The notes: a model not told the origin generated them from the letters alone. Shown: positions 39,076 through 48,900, numbered from the stretch's first letter. The stretch: DNA of 64,000 bases from Herminiimonas sp. (GCA_028292265.1 JAQGMR010000071.1:157730-221729); one strand, 5' to 3'. A program made the numbers and translations.

Positions 39076-39933
39076 GTGGGGCAACCGCAGGCGAGGGCGT
39101 CCACGCTCGGCGCCGTGAAGAAGCTGCTTGCGGTAACCGCTTCGATTGCTGTTGTACTGCCTTCGGCCGCCGCGCCGGCGCAATGCAGCGCGACAGTCTT
39201 CCTCACCTTCGATACGGGAAGCCAGTCGCAGGCGCAGTTCATCGCCGACACGCTGGCCCGGCATCACATCAAGGCCACGTTCTTCCTGGCGAATGAAAAA
39301 ACGGTCAACGGCGATTATTCTCTCGATCCGGCCTGGGCGCCATTCTGGAAGGCACGCGCCGCCGAGGGCCATGCCTTTGGCACGCACACCTTCGACCATG
39401 TCTACGTCAAGCGCGACCTGCCGGACGGCCATGTTGAAGTGCAGCCGCAATTCGGCGCACACGCCGGACAAAAGCTTGACTGGAGCCCGCGTCAGTACTG
39501 CGACGAGATCAACCGGGTCGACGAGCGCTTTGCGCAACTTACGGGCCAGCGACTGGACCGGTTCTGGCGCGCCCCTGGCGGTAAATTAACGCCGCATCTG
39601 TTGGAAGCCGGCAAGGCGTGCGGCTATGCTCATGTCGGCTGGTCGCCAGCCGGATTTTCCGGAGACGAACTGCCGGTACGGGTCGCCTCCAATGCGGTCC
39701 TTTTGAAGCGTGCTCTGAACGGGCTGAAGGACGGCGACATTTTCATGGCACACCTCGGCATATGGTCCCGGACCGATCCCTGGGCGCCCGCTGTCCTTGA
39801 GCCTTTGCTGAACGGACTCGAGCAAAAGGGCTTTTGTTTTGCGACGCTCCGCGACCATCCGGCCTACAGGAAGAATACCGGCGACAATGCCAAACGCTCG
39901 GAGCCTCCCGCAGCGAATGGAGTTGCCCGATGA
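39076..39933 (+). CDS. polysaccharide deacetylase-like (NodB) protein with altered motif 1
   Basis: A NodB-homology (carbohydrate esterase 4) protein of 285 residues with an N-terminal export signal (KKLLAVTASIAVVLPSAAAPA). GTG 39076 was chosen because GGGGAGGG lies just upstream; ATG 39025 and GTG 39115 are alternatives. Motif 1 reads TFDTGS instead of TFDDGP, so the metal-binding second Asp is Thr; motif 2 GTHTFDH keeps both histidines and motif 3 RAPGG is present. Activity may be altered or use another ligand. It overlaps the hydroxylase gene by ATGA. Confidence 0.82.
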   Translation: MGQPQARASTLGAVKKLLAVTASIAVVLPSAAAPAQCSATVFLTFDTGSQSQAQFIADTLARHHIKATFFLANEKTVNGDYSLDPAWAPFWKARAAEGHAFGTHTFDHVYVKRDLPDGHVEVQPQFGAHAGQKLDWSPRQYCDEINRVDERFAQLTGQRLDRFWRAPGGKLTPHLLEAGKACGYAHVGWSPAGFSGDELPVRVASNAVLLKRALNGLKDGDIFMAHLGIWSRTDPWAPAVLEPLLNGLEQKGFCFATLRDHPAYRKNTGDNAKRSEPPAANGVAR

Positions 39934-40916
39934 TTGACAAACTCGTCGAGCTATTCGCCCTTGCCCAAGGCTGGCTGTTCCAGGGGGCGGTAGAGCCGTT
40001 GATGCATTACGCGGGCCTGGGCGAGTTTACCGAAGCCGCTTTCGAAGGAACCGAATGGTTCTTGATAGGCGTCTGTGAGCTGGTCGTGCTGTGGATCGTC
40101 TTGCGGCCGCTGGAGTTCTTTATTCCGGTGCATGGCTTCACGGACCGGCGCGCCCGCTGGAACGATTTTGTCTACACGATGATCCATCGCCTCGGCGCGT
40201 TTTCAATATTGATTTTCTTCGTACTGGATCCGCTTGGCGACCACATCGCCGGCCTGCTCCATCTGGAAGGCTTCAAGCCGTTTAACCTTGATGACCTGTG
40301 GCCGGGAGTTACCGACCAGCCCGTTATTACCTTCCTGATCTATCTGGTCGTCCTTGATTTCTTCGATTATTGGTACCACCGCGCCGAGCACCATGTTGGC
40401 TGGTGGTGGGGGCTGCACGCGCTGCACCACAGCCAGCGCAACATGAACCTTTGGAGCGACAACCGCAATCATCTGGTCGATGATTTTCTGCGGGACATGG
40501 TCATGGCCGTCATCGCGCTTTTTATTGGCGTGCCGCCCGCGCAGTTTGTATTGCTGGTCGTGGTGTCGCGCATGCTGCAAAGCCTGCAGCATGCCAACGT
40601 ACGCATTCATTTTGGCGCGCTGGGTGAGCGATTGCTGGTCTCGCCGCGGTATCACCGCTCCCATCATGCTATCGGATCGGGACATGAAAGCCATGGCGCC
40701 GGCTCGCTTGGCGGCCACAACTTCGCCGTTCTTTTCCCGGTGTGGGATATCGTGTTTCGCACTGCGCGATTCTCGAAAACCTTTGAGCAAACCGGCATTC
40801 GTGACCAGTTGCCGCAACCGGTGGGCAGCAACCGAAACTACGGTAATGGCTTCCTGGAACAGCAATGGCTGGGCCTGAAACGTGCCGCCGCTTCCGCCAG
40901 AAGACATTCCTCCTGA
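39930..40916 (+). CDS. fatty-acid hydroxylase / sterol desaturase-family membrane protein
   Basis: A 328-residue integral membrane di-iron enzyme of the fatty-acid hydroxylase superfamily. Three His clusters are clear: HRAEHH (150-155), HALHHS (163-168) and HRSHHAIGSGHESH (242-255), with NH at 180-181 a possible further ligand, and four to five hydrophobic segments. ATG 39930 overlaps the deacetylase stop, so the two genes are co-translated. The substrate (fatty acid, sterol-like lipid or carotenoid) cannot be told from sequence. Confidence 0.87.
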   Translation: MIDKLVELFALAQGWLFQGAVEPLMHYAGLGEFTEAAFEGTEWFLIGVCELVVLWIVLRPLEFFIPVHGFTDRRARWNDFVYTMIHRLGAFSILIFFVLDPLGDHIAGLLHLEGFKPFNLDDLWPGVTDQPVITFLIYLVVLDFFDYWYHRAEHHVGWWWGLHALHHSQRNMNLWSDNRNHLVDDFLRDMVMAVIALFIGVPPAQFVLLVVVSRMLQSLQHANVRIHFGALGERLLVSPRYHRSHHAIGSGHESHGAGSLGGHNFAVLFPVWDIVFRTARFSKTFEQTGIRDQLPQPVGSNRNYGNGFLEQQWLGLKRAAASARRHSS

Positions 40917-40985
40917 GGGAGCGATGCCGGCCCGGCTTCATGCGGCACCGGCATCGGTAACTCTACCCAACGAGCCATCCGGCTC

Positions 40986-41771
40986 CTAAAACTCGTATTC
41001 AACCTGCATGCGGAAGGTATTGCTGTGCTTCGTGTCGCCCGCATCAATCAGGTACGCGGCGTTGTAGGCGATTGCCTGACCGTTGCCCAGGGAGTAGCGA
41101 CCGAACACGGCAGGTCCAAGCAAATGCGACTGATCGGCGCGATCGGCGATCCGGTTCCAGTTACCCAACTCACCGAAGCCTTGCGCCCCGAACTCGAACA
41201 CGGGCATTAGCCGGTACTTCGCCTGCCATTGGTATTGCAGTTTCATGGTGTTCGACGCGTCGGCCCGATAGTTGCGCTGGAACAGAATGTTCGCGTTCAA
41301 CTGGGTTTTGCCAAATTCGGTTTGAAACAGGGGACCAAACTTCACTTCATAGCCTTCGGTGCGGTCTTTCGGCCGCTCGATCTCGGTAATGAAGCCAATA
41401 TCAATCGGATATTTTCCGGTCTCCGTTAGCTGGAACTTGTTTTCCCACTCAAAGGCATCGAAGCCGTTGGTGCCGCCATCACGCTTGTACTTTGCATAGA
41501 TTTCGGTAAACCAGTTATCGGTAACGCCGTAACCAAAGCCCAGCGACGCGGCGCTTTCTCGGGGATCGTCCGTTTTCTTCTGGGTTCCCATTTTGAAATC
41601 GATTTCGCGCTCGCCTTTAACGACGTTCGGCACAAAGACATAGTCGGCGGGGCCGGCTTGCGCGGGGCCGCAAGCAAGGACGAAAAGTGCCGTCACGGCG
41701 GCGCTATAGGCGGTCACCATCGCGGCGCGGACTGGAGAGCCGGCGCCGGAAGAGTTCAAATTTGATTTCAT
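40986..41771 (-). CDS. outer-membrane beta-barrel-like protein in iron cluster
   Basis: A 261-residue exported protein with a signal peptide ending PAQAGPADYVFVP and alternating hydrophobic/polar strands ending in ...RMQVEYEF, a C-terminal Phe typical of outer-membrane barrels. It has no recognised family name. It starts inside the end of the FTR1 gene (4-bp overlap), so it is in one operon with the cupredoxin and permease and probably serves metal passage or sensing at the envelope. Confidence 0.7.
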   Translation of the reverse strand: MKSNLNSSGAGSPVRAAMVTAYSAAVTALFVLACGPAQAGPADYVFVPNVVKGEREIDFKMGTQKKTDDPRESAASLGFGYGVTDNWFTEIYAKYKRDGGTNGFDAFEWENKFQLTETGKYPIDIGFITEIERPKDRTEGYEVKFGPLFQTEFGKTQLNANILFQRNYRADASNTMKLQYQWQAKYRLMPVFEFGAQGFGELGNWNRIADRADQSHLLGPAVFGRYSLGNGQAIAYNAAYLIDAGDTKHSNTFRMQVEYEF

Positions 41772-42604
41772 GCGGATTTCAGCTTGTAGAGAGGGATTGT
41801 GGAACGCCGATGGACAATTAAGGTGCCAGCGGCAATGGCGACGAGAGTAACGAGGTAGAACAAAACCTGCATGCCAGTCGGTTCGGACTCATAACCGAGC
41901 AGCACGTGCAACGCGGCGCCGATGCCGGCGTTCGCGGGAAGGAAACCAGACCAGTTCCAGAGCGGCGTGGCAAGTGGCGTAATCAAGTCGGCCTGGATCA
42001 GGAACTTTGCCATCTGAGCCGCCAGGCCCGAGGCGACGAGCAGAAGCAGCGCCCCTGTGACGGTGAAGAAGCGGCGAAGCGGGATATGGAGCAGGCCGCG
42101 ATAGACGAGGAGCCCAAGCCCGGCGCCACCAAGGAGTCCGATCAAGCCGCCAGTCAAGACGGAGGCGCCGTTGCCGGGATTGCTGGCCATGAGGCCATGA
42201 AGGAAAAGCGCCGTCTCGGATCCTTCGCGCAATACTGTCAGCGCGATGGCCACTGCGACCGCTGAAAGAGCCTGTCGACCGTCTTTGACGTTGCTGCCCA
42301 CCCGCCTTGCATTGGCTGCCATTTCCTTGCCGTGGGAGGCCATCCAGATGTTGTGCCAGCCGATCATGAGGACGGCGACCCCGAGAATGGCGGCGTTGAA
42401 GAGCTCCTGGCCGCTACCTCCGGCCATTTCGGCAATCGATTCCGTCAATGCTGCTACCGCCAATGAGCCAAGAAGGCCGATTGCCGTTCCGGCTGCGATC
42501 CAGCGTGCTCGGCCAGGCAAGCCGCGCGTGGCGGCCGCGATGATGCCAATCAGGAGTGCCGCCTCAAGCGACTCACGAAATACGATAATCGAGGAACCAA
42601 ACAT
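41768..42604 (-). CDS. FTR1-family iron permease
   Basis: A 278-residue polytopic inner-membrane protein of the FTR1/EfeU family. Both Arg-Glu-x-x-Glu iron motifs are present: RESLE (10-14) and REGSE (126-130); about seven hydrophobic helices are seen. EfeU-type permeases import iron with a periplasmic partner. The partner here is likely the cupredoxin-like protein four bases upstream rather than EfeO/EfeB, which are absent from the window. A Fur-box-like site lies ahead of the operon. Confidence 0.9.
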   Translation of the reverse strand: MFGSSIIVFRESLEAALLIGIIAAATRGLPGRARWIAAGTAIGLLGSLAVAALTESIAEMAGGSGQELFNAAILGVAVLMIGWHNIWMASHGKEMAANARRVGSNVKDGRQALSAVAVAIALTVLREGSETALFLHGLMASNPGNGASVLTGGLIGLLGGAGLGLLVYRGLLHIPLRRFFTVTGALLLLVASGLAAQMAKFLIQADLITPLATPLWNWSGFLPANAGIGAALHVLLGYESEPTGMQVLFYLVTLVAIAAGTLIVHRRSTIPLYKLKSA

Positions 42605-42608
42605 GTCG

Positions 42609-42938
42609 TTACTCCGCGATCACGACGCCCTTGGCGGTCGCCTCATTAAACTCACCGATGAAGCTATATTGGCCCGGCTTGAGCGGACCTATATAGATGC
42701 TGACCTTGGCTCCTGGCGCTATGACCTTTTCACGGTTTAGCGCGTGGCTTTCAAACTCTTCCGGGGTGGTGTCCTGGTTGTGGACAATGAGCTTCACTTT
42801 CGTCCCAGCCGGGATCCGCACTTCAGTCGGAATGAAACGATGATCCTTGATCACCAGCGCCACTTCAGGATCAGCAGCATGAGCGAGCGAAGATGCGACT
42901 GCGAGGGCAACGAGGAATGGAAGAGCGAAGCGTTTCAT
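42609..42938 (-). CDS. cupredoxin-fold periplasmic protein
   Basis: A 109-residue exported protein with a signal peptide ending SLAHAA and a cupredoxin-like domain (VALVIKDHRFIPTEVRIPAGTKVKLIVHNQDTTPEEFESHALNREKVI...GPLKPGQYSFIGEFN). It has no cysteine in the mature part, so a blue-copper centre is not possible; conserved His residues could bind iron or copper. It is first in an operon with FTR1 and the barrel protein, analogous to P19/FetP-type partners. It is probably Fur-regulated through the site at 42971. Confidence 0.85.
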   Translation of the reverse strand: MKRFALPFLVALAVASSLAHAADPEVALVIKDHRFIPTEVRIPAGTKVKLIVHNQDTTPEEFESHALNREKVIAPGAKVSIYIGPLKPGQYSFIGEFNEATAKGVVIAE

Positions 42939-42970
42939 TGGGTTTTGCCAAGAGCTAAGTGGAGATCAAA

Positions 42971-42989
42971 CAATAATCATTCTCATTTG
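42971..42989 (-). promoter_or_regulatory. Fur-box-like operator of the iron operon
   Basis: The plus-strand sequence CAATAATCATTCTCATTTG (19 bases) reads on the minus strand as CAAATGAGAATGATTATTG, close to the Fur consensus of repeated NATWAT hexamers. It lies 33-51 bp upstream of the cupredoxin start codon, overlapping the likely promoter, as expected for iron-dependent repression. Confidence 0.75.
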
Positions 42990-43131
42990 GGATGTCAATG
43001 ACTTTGTATTCCTGACGTCATCAGATGTTGTCAACTCGGTCCACCTCGAGCCTCTGACACCGGAACGATCACTTGCAGAAACGGTCAAAATTGCCCCAGC
43101 CGTTCCAAGGCTTCGGCCTCGTCAAGGATCC

Positions 43132-43896
43132 ATGAAAACAGTGTTCGATTTTTTCTCCCGGCCAGAAAAGGCCGCTGCAGGCGTTCCAAGCTATGAATTT
43201 CGCGAGCCCCGATTTGCGGAGCCGCCGGGGCTCGGGAAGGCGACTATTCCTGCCCGCTTGCATGCGGGCCCGGACACGTCAACTGGTAATGGGAAGATCC
43301 GGCCATCAACCCGCCCGGAAAAATCCGAGAACGCCCCGGAGGCTGCACGGCCAGTCTCGCGAACATCGGCAGCCGCGAACGCGCCAATGCAAGTTCTGCC
43401 GGACGCCTATGGGGAGTGTCTGGCGAGCTTGCGGAGGGTCGTGGCTGATCGCAAGTCACCCTATAACACCCTGGTGGCGGCGGCTGACCGGCTGAAACAG
43501 TTCATACCTAACGAGACGGCCAGACTGCAAGCCGCTCTGGCTATCCAAAACGACCAGTGGCCGCGGGAGGTGTTATCGCTTGCAATCAGCAACCACATCG
43601 CCGATATAGAGCACGCCCGCCTCAAGTTGCGTGGAACGGTCGGCGCGCAGTCCACCGAACGCAAACAGCAACTGCACTCGCGCATTGCGGAACTGGAGCA
43701 GGAGAACCGGCAGATCGATGCGCAGATCGCCGCGCTGCAGGTCACAAGGGAAAGCAACCTGGCCGCTATGGAAGCGACGAAGAAGGAAGCGGAATCGGGT
43801 ATCGGAGATAGCGGGGTGGACATGTTCCTCGACCAGGCCGCACGCAACCTGACCGAGGACTTGCTGGCCAAGAAGGTTATTCTTGATTTGCCCTGA
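43132..43896 (+). CDS. hypothetical coiled-coil protein
   Basis: A 254-residue protein of no recognised family. The N-terminal third is Pro/Ala/Arg-rich and probably disordered. Residues about 85-160 look helical (YGECLASLRRVVADRKSPYNTLVAAADRLKQFIPNETARLQAAL), and 170-220 form a strong coiled coil (QLHSRIAELEQENRQIDAQIAALQVTRESNLAAMEATKKEAE). There is no signal peptide or membrane helix. It stands alone between the divergent iron operon and small minus-strand genes. Confidence 0.65.
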   Translation: MKTVFDFFSRPEKAAAGVPSYEFREPRFAEPPGLGKATIPARLHAGPDTSTGNGKIRPSTRPEKSENAPEAARPVSRTSAAANAPMQVLPDAYGECLASLRRVVADRKSPYNTLVAAADRLKQFIPNETARLQAALAIQNDQWPREVLSLAISNHIADIEHARLKLRGTVGAQSTERKQQLHSRIAELEQENRQIDAQIAALQVTRESNLAAMEATKKEAESGIGDSGVDMFLDQAARNLTEDLLAKKVILDLP

Positions 43897-44006
43897 GGGT
43901 GCCGAGTTCACCCAACGACGAGGTGCTGAGGGAATCGAACTCCAAACGAAACCCCCGCGTCAAGAGGACCGCGCGCAATCGTCGTCGCGGCGGCCTGGCT
44001 TGATGG

Positions 44007-44195
44007 CTAGGGGGGTGTGTGGCTGACCGGGCGGTTGTGGCTGTCTGGCGAGGTCGAGTGGGAGCAGAGGGCCGATGCTGCAGCGTTGTCACAACGGCGG
44101 GCGATGATGAACTCCACCGCGAATTTGCCGACTGCTCCGGCAATCAATAAAACCACCATTAACTGCACAATTGTGAGTCCGCTCTGCCTCAGCAT
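44007..44195 (-). CDS. short orphan pilin-like protein
   Basis: A 62-residue product beginning MLRQSG then LTIVQLMVVLLIAGAVGKFAVEF. This is a type IV prepilin-like N-terminus (Gly before the cleavage point, hydrophobic helix), but Phe1 is Leu and the conserved Glu5 is Gln. After the helix only about 33 residues remain (with two cysteines), far too short for a pilin globular domain. It could be a truncated pilin remnant or a small membrane protein. The ribosome site is weak. Confidence 0.45.
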   Translation of the reverse strand: MLRQSGLTIVQLMVVLLIAGAVGKFAVEFIIARRCDNAAASALCSHSTSPDSHNRPVSHTPP

Positions 44196-44264
44196 GGTCG
44201 GTCCCCGGTCGGGGCGCCTATTCCCGCGCCTTCAGAAAAGCACCCAGTCTGAATCTTCACGTCG

Positions 44265-44378
44265 TTATTGCTGACGCTTCTTTTCTTCCTGTTTCACTTT
44301 CTTGGCAACCTTCTTTTCCTTCGGGGACTTTGCAGGTTCTTTTTTCGTCGTTTTTTTTGCGTCCTGGCTCTTGCTCAT
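44265..44378 (-). CDS. very small Lys-rich protein (37 aa)
   Basis: A 37-residue frame, too short for routine calling. It begins MSKSQDAKKTTKKEPAKSP and continues Lys/Glu-rich to the end (KQEEKKRQQ); nearly 40% is lysine, recalling histone-H1-like nucleoid peptides. It sits with another small basic gene (44490-44645) on the same strand. Composition-driven reading frames can be spurious, but the clean start and stop and the tandem placement make a real gene plausible. Confidence 0.5.
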   Translation of the reverse strand: MSKSQDAKKTTKKEPAKSPKEKKVAKKVKQEEKKRQQ

Positions 44379-44489
44379 GGCGTGTGATTCCTTGGTCGTT
44401 TCAGATGGTGTCGTAAGAATTGCCGTCGTCAGTTCGTCGCCCGTCGCGTAACAGCGTGGCTTCGTTACCGACCGCAGGCGTTACCCCGT

Positions 44490-44645
44490 TCAGGCGTCCT
44501 TTTTCTCAGGTGATGCCGGCTCGGTGGTTGTGCCGCGGACTGGATCTTCCTGCTTGGCGCCCTTCTGGTTCTGCTTTTCGAGTTTCTTTTGCTTCTTGGC
44601 GATTTCCTTCTGCCGTTTGGCATAGGCGTAGTTCGGTGCAACCAT
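44490..44645 (-). CDS. conserved-looking small basic protein (51 aa)
   Basis: A 51-residue protein beginning MVAPNYAYAKRQKEIAKKQ and ending EPASPEKKDA. AGGAG stands 5 bases before the ATG. From memory of Burkholderiales genomes, short proteins with an APNYAYEKRQKELAKKKK-like start are widespread and unnamed, so I regard it as real. It is missed if only frames above about 60 codons are considered. Confidence 0.65.
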   Translation of the reverse strand: MVAPNYAYAKRQKEIAKKQKKLEKQNQKGAKQEDPVRGTTTEPASPEKKDA

Positions 44646-44954
44646 TGGAGCTCCTGTGAAGGGTGTTCAGGCATTTCATTGTAGCTGCCTATTACACAAT
44701 TGGCGCCAGAATCGCGAAATCAAAGAAAGGCGCTCCCGAAGGCGCGGCCAACTCCGGCCAGTGGAAACAAAGACAAGGCGTTGGTGTATCCGCTGCTGCG
44801 GCTCCTGAAGGACAGTTTCCATGACCCTACTGACACCCACGCACGACCCGGCGCCCTTCGGTCCCCAGACTGATCCGTCAAGCGGACAAGTTGGCCGCCT
44901 GATCCGCGCGGGTCAAGCAGACTCAAGCAGACTCAAGAGAATGCCGTTGCACAG

Positions 44955-45818
44955 CTATTTCTGCATCGCGAAAGTCTGCGGCTTTAAAGTCCTCATGTAA
45001 GCAATCAGCGCCGCCATGTCACTGTCGTTGATATTCTTGTAGAAATCAAAGGCCATGGGCGGCTTGTAAGGGTGGCCCTCGCGGTCGGTGCCCGTGCGGA
45101 TCGCCTTCGCGATCTGGGCGTCACTCCAGTTCTTGAGCCCCGACGCATCTGGCGTCAGGTTGCGCGATACGCTTTGTCCCCAAGGGCCGTTGAAAGGCTG
45201 GCCCCCGGCGCCCAACTTCTCGCGCAGAAGCATGCCTTGTTGATTGCGCGGCGTGTGGCACTCCATGCAGTGCCCGATATTGGCAAGGTACTCGCCGTAC
45301 TGGACGCGGTTGTCCATGGCAGGCATCGCCACATTGGTAACTGGGGGACCGTAGGCAGGCGGCAGCGGGATGTTGTACTTCGACTTGGGCACCGAATTCT
45401 TTATTGGAGGCTGAGCCCGCAAATAGGTAATGATCGCTGCCACATCCTCATCGGAAATATGCCGATAGAACTCAATCGGCATTGGCGGCCCGATTAGCGT
45501 TTTGTCGGGACGAATTCCTTCGCGGATTGCCTTGGCGAGATCTGCGTCCGACCACTTGCCGATACCGGTCTCAGGATCGGGCGTGATGTTGGCGGCATAG
45601 GCCTTGAACGGCGGTTCGTCGAAAAGCATTCCGCCGCTTAATCCCTTGTCGAACAGCGGTTGTCCCTGCGGGCCGCGAGCAACGTGGCAATTGCCGCACG
45701 CGACGACGCTTTCCATCAAGTACTTGCCCCGCTCAATCGAGGTCGCCTTTTGCGCCAGGGCGGTGCCGGCGGTACAGAAGAAGAAAATTGACAGCAACAG
45801 CCTGGAAAACTTTTTCAT
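44955..45818 (-). CDS. di-haem cytochrome c
   Basis: A 287-residue exported protein with a signal peptide (1-22, ending TALAQ) and two class I cytochrome c domains: CGNCH at 41-45 and CMECH at 184-188. Candidate axial methionines lie in IGPPMPIEFY and KPPMAFDFY. Each domain ends with an ...SDEDVAAIITYLRA / NDSDMAALIAYMRT helix. ATG 45818 gives the signal peptide; the longer in-frame extension reaches into the kinase gene and is rejected. It may pass electrons from a periplasmic dehydrogenase. Confidence 0.9.
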   Translation of the reverse strand: MKKFSRLLLSIFFFCTAGTALAQKATSIERGKYLMESVVACGNCHVARGPQGQPLFDKGLSGGMLFDEPPFKAYAANITPDPETGIGKWSDADLAKAIREGIRPDKTLIGPPMPIEFYRHISDEDVAAIITYLRAQPPIKNSVPKSKYNIPLPPAYGPPVTNVAMPAMDNRVQYGEYLANIGHCMECHTPRNQQGMLLREKLGAGGQPFNGPWGQSVSRNLTPDASGLKNWSDAQIAKAIRTGTDREGHPYKPPMAFDFYKNINDSDMAALIAYMRTLKPQTFAMQK

Positions 45819-45990
45819 GGTTTTCTCCGAGCCAGAAGACACTGCGGGGGTGAAGCGGACGACGGTGCCCGTACCTTCAGGCCACCGACGGCGGGCTTCG
45901 ACACTTGCTCGATTCGGACGCAGAGTTGTCGAATCGTCCACAAGTCTACACCGCCGCAGCGCCGCTTTGGCAAGGCTTTGCCTGACCGAG

Positions 45991-48900
45991 TTACTGCTTC
46001 CCGCTATCTGACTGCGTTTCTGCATTGGCAACGCCGCCTGAGCTTCCGGCAGGGCTAACCCCAGCAGCCTGCCGCTCGCCTCCTACCTTGTCGGCGCGGA
46101 CCAGTTTGCCGTTGTCCGTCATGCGGTCGGACCTGAATTCGCCTTGCCAATAGTCCCCGCTTGCCCATGTCATGCGTCCCTGTCCCTGCTTCAGCCCGTT
46201 GGCAAAACCGCCGTCGTAGCGGTCACCATTACGAAAGCGCATCTTGCCCACGCCATGTGGCTTGCCGGCCGTGAAGTGGCCTTCGTAATAATCGTTTTGG
46301 GGAAACGTCATGGCGCCGACTCCGTCCGGCTGCCCGTCCCGTACCTCGCCCTGGTATTTTCCGCCATCTTCGAACCAGATCGTGCCCTTGCCGTTCGGCT
46401 TGTCACGCGCCCAATCACCCCGGTAGCGGTGCCCGTTTGCCCAAACGAACTGCCCGCTGCCTTGCTTCACGCCACGCACCATCGTCCCGTCGAACTGGTT
46501 GCCGTTGGTCCAGTCGATATGCACGCGACCCGAGATCGAACCAGACACCGGGTCAACGGAGAAGTCGCCCGTGACGGTCTGGTCCGCGAACTGAAGGAAA
46601 CTCTTCGCGCCTGGATCGCGCTGCGTTCTGGACGCGGCCGCTTCCGCCGGTTTGGCCGGTGTCGCGGGTGGTGATGCCGGGCGCGATGGCCGCGACTCTG
46701 CCGGTGTCCCCAACGAGGGCGCTGCGTACTCGGTGGCCGGTACGGAGCGCTGCTTTGGCTCGACAGCGGCCACTGGAGGAAGGGTTGTTATATCCGCCGC
46801 TGCTGAAGATGGCGTGGTGGCTCTATCCGGGCTCGGTACGGCCGGCTTCGATGCCCCAAGCTTCGCAAGCGCCATGGCGGCGAAACGTCCGTTTGGGTGG
46901 CGCGCCAGGTAACCTTCATAGGCGCCCGGCTGGTTCCTTGCCACGGTGCTGGCCCAGTCCAGTTCATCGTCCGACTCGCGAGCGTTCCTGCTCGCTGGCG
47001 CCGAAGCTTTGGAATCAGCAGTCGTGGCTGATCTGGCCTCTGATTCCGCAAGCGCTTTTTGTCCGGCGTCGCGCTTAAGCCACGCACGCGCATCGGCGGC
47101 ATGGCGTCCGTTCGGGAACTCGAGAAGATAGCTGGCGTAGCTACGTGCGTCACCACTCTTCCGTGCGGTGCGCCATAGATCCTTCTCGGCCAGTGCAGGG
47201 GCTTGCGCAGCAGTGTCGTTTGCGGTGACGCCGTTGACGCCACTCGAACCGGCACTGCCAGGTTTGCCGGTCGGCCGCGCTGCGGCAAGCGCGGTCGAAT
47301 CCTTGCCGGGCGCTGTCGCGGAGTTTGCAGTGGGAGCGGTCACAGGCGGCACAGGGGCGCGCGCCGATTGCGAAGCGGGCGCCACATTGCCGGAGGCGTT
47401 CGCTCGCTCGACGGGCTTGCCCGCGCCCTGCGGACCGCCATCCGTGGCGGACTTTGTCGACTCTGTATCCTGACTGGGCAACGTGGAGGGCTCACCTTCC
47501 GAGCCGCGACTTGATGTGGAGTCGCTCCGCTGCATGGGTGACTTCAGCAGGAAGTGCTGCGCACCCAGATAAACGCCTAGAGAAACACCGGCGGAGACCA
47601 GGACAATCGCAAGTCCCTGCTGCGTTATTCCATGCGCCGCCAGCCGGGCCCAGCGGTTGTTCTCCATGAAGGTCGGGGGACGCGCGGCATACCTGTTTTC
47701 CGTCGGCGCCGCAGGCTGGGGCGCATCTGGCGCGGCCGCCTCGAAGTTCGAAAGCCAGGGCTCCCGTCGCGCCGTCTCCTGCTGCGCACGGCGGGTTCTG
47801 GTTCCGCCATGGCTTGTCGCCGTTTTCGGTGGCTGCGCTCGCGACGGTTCGATGGGAACCCGCAGCGGCGGGTAACTCGCCCTGTAGTTCGGCGCTGGCG
47901 GCGCGGGCGGCGCTTGTCTTGCGTTCGGGGTCGCAGCGGCGGATGGATTGGCCTGCGTGCCCGGTCTGGCACTGCTCCCTGTCAGTACATTCACACGGGT
48001 CTTTTCCGGGTCGTCAAGTTGCGCAGTATTTTGGCGCGACGCGGTGGTTGCGGCAGAACTGGCCGAACCGGCCGACCCGGCCGAGCCGAGGTCGCTTTCG
48101 GCCAAGGCCCGTCGCAGGTCCGGCACCGATTGAATCCGCTGCTCCGGGCGCACCGCAAGTGCCTTGTCGATCACGGCCAGGAATGCTGGGCTATAGCGTC
48201 CCTTTCCCGCTTCCCGTGCCGGCACCATATCGTCGTCCAGCATGCGCATTACCGCGGGCGGTGGCCGGGCCCCGGTAATGAGGAAATAGAGGACAGCCGC
48301 GAGCGCGTAGACGTCGGTCCATGCGCCTTGGCGCATGCCGGTAATTTTTGCGTATTGCTCGATCGGGGCGAACCCTGGCTTGAGTATCGCAGTGGGACTG
48401 TGGGTCAGGTCTTCGATGACGCGCCGCGCGGCACCAAAATCCAGCAGCAGCGGGCGTCCATCCTTCAACAACAAAATATTGTCGGGCGCGATATCGCGGT
48501 GGAAGCACTGGACCCGATGTATCGTTTCAATCGCATCGAGGATGTTTGCAAGAAATTCCCGGATCCACGGCTCGCTCGGCGTGATCTTGTTTTCCTTCAC
48601 GGCCTGCCGCAACGTCATGCCTTCGTAGAAGGGCATCACCATGTAGGCGGTGCCGTTGGCCTCCCAGAAGCGGTAGACCTTGACCAGTGAAGGGGAGTCA
48701 AACTGGGCCAGCATGCGCGCTTCGTTGACGAAGCTGCGCAGCCCTGCTTCGAACGCTTCCGCATAATGGGCGGTGCTGACGGCGACTTGCAGACCGCCTG
48801 TCCGCGACGCGAAGCCGGACGGCATGTATTCCTTCAGCGCGACATTGCGATGGAGAGAGTGGTCATAGGCAAGATAGACAATGCCAAAGCCGCCTTCACC

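Noticed and set aside
38229..39251. Minus-strand 340-codon frame opposite the beta-propeller and deacetylase.
   Set aside because: Antisense shadow of two recognisable genes on the plus strand.
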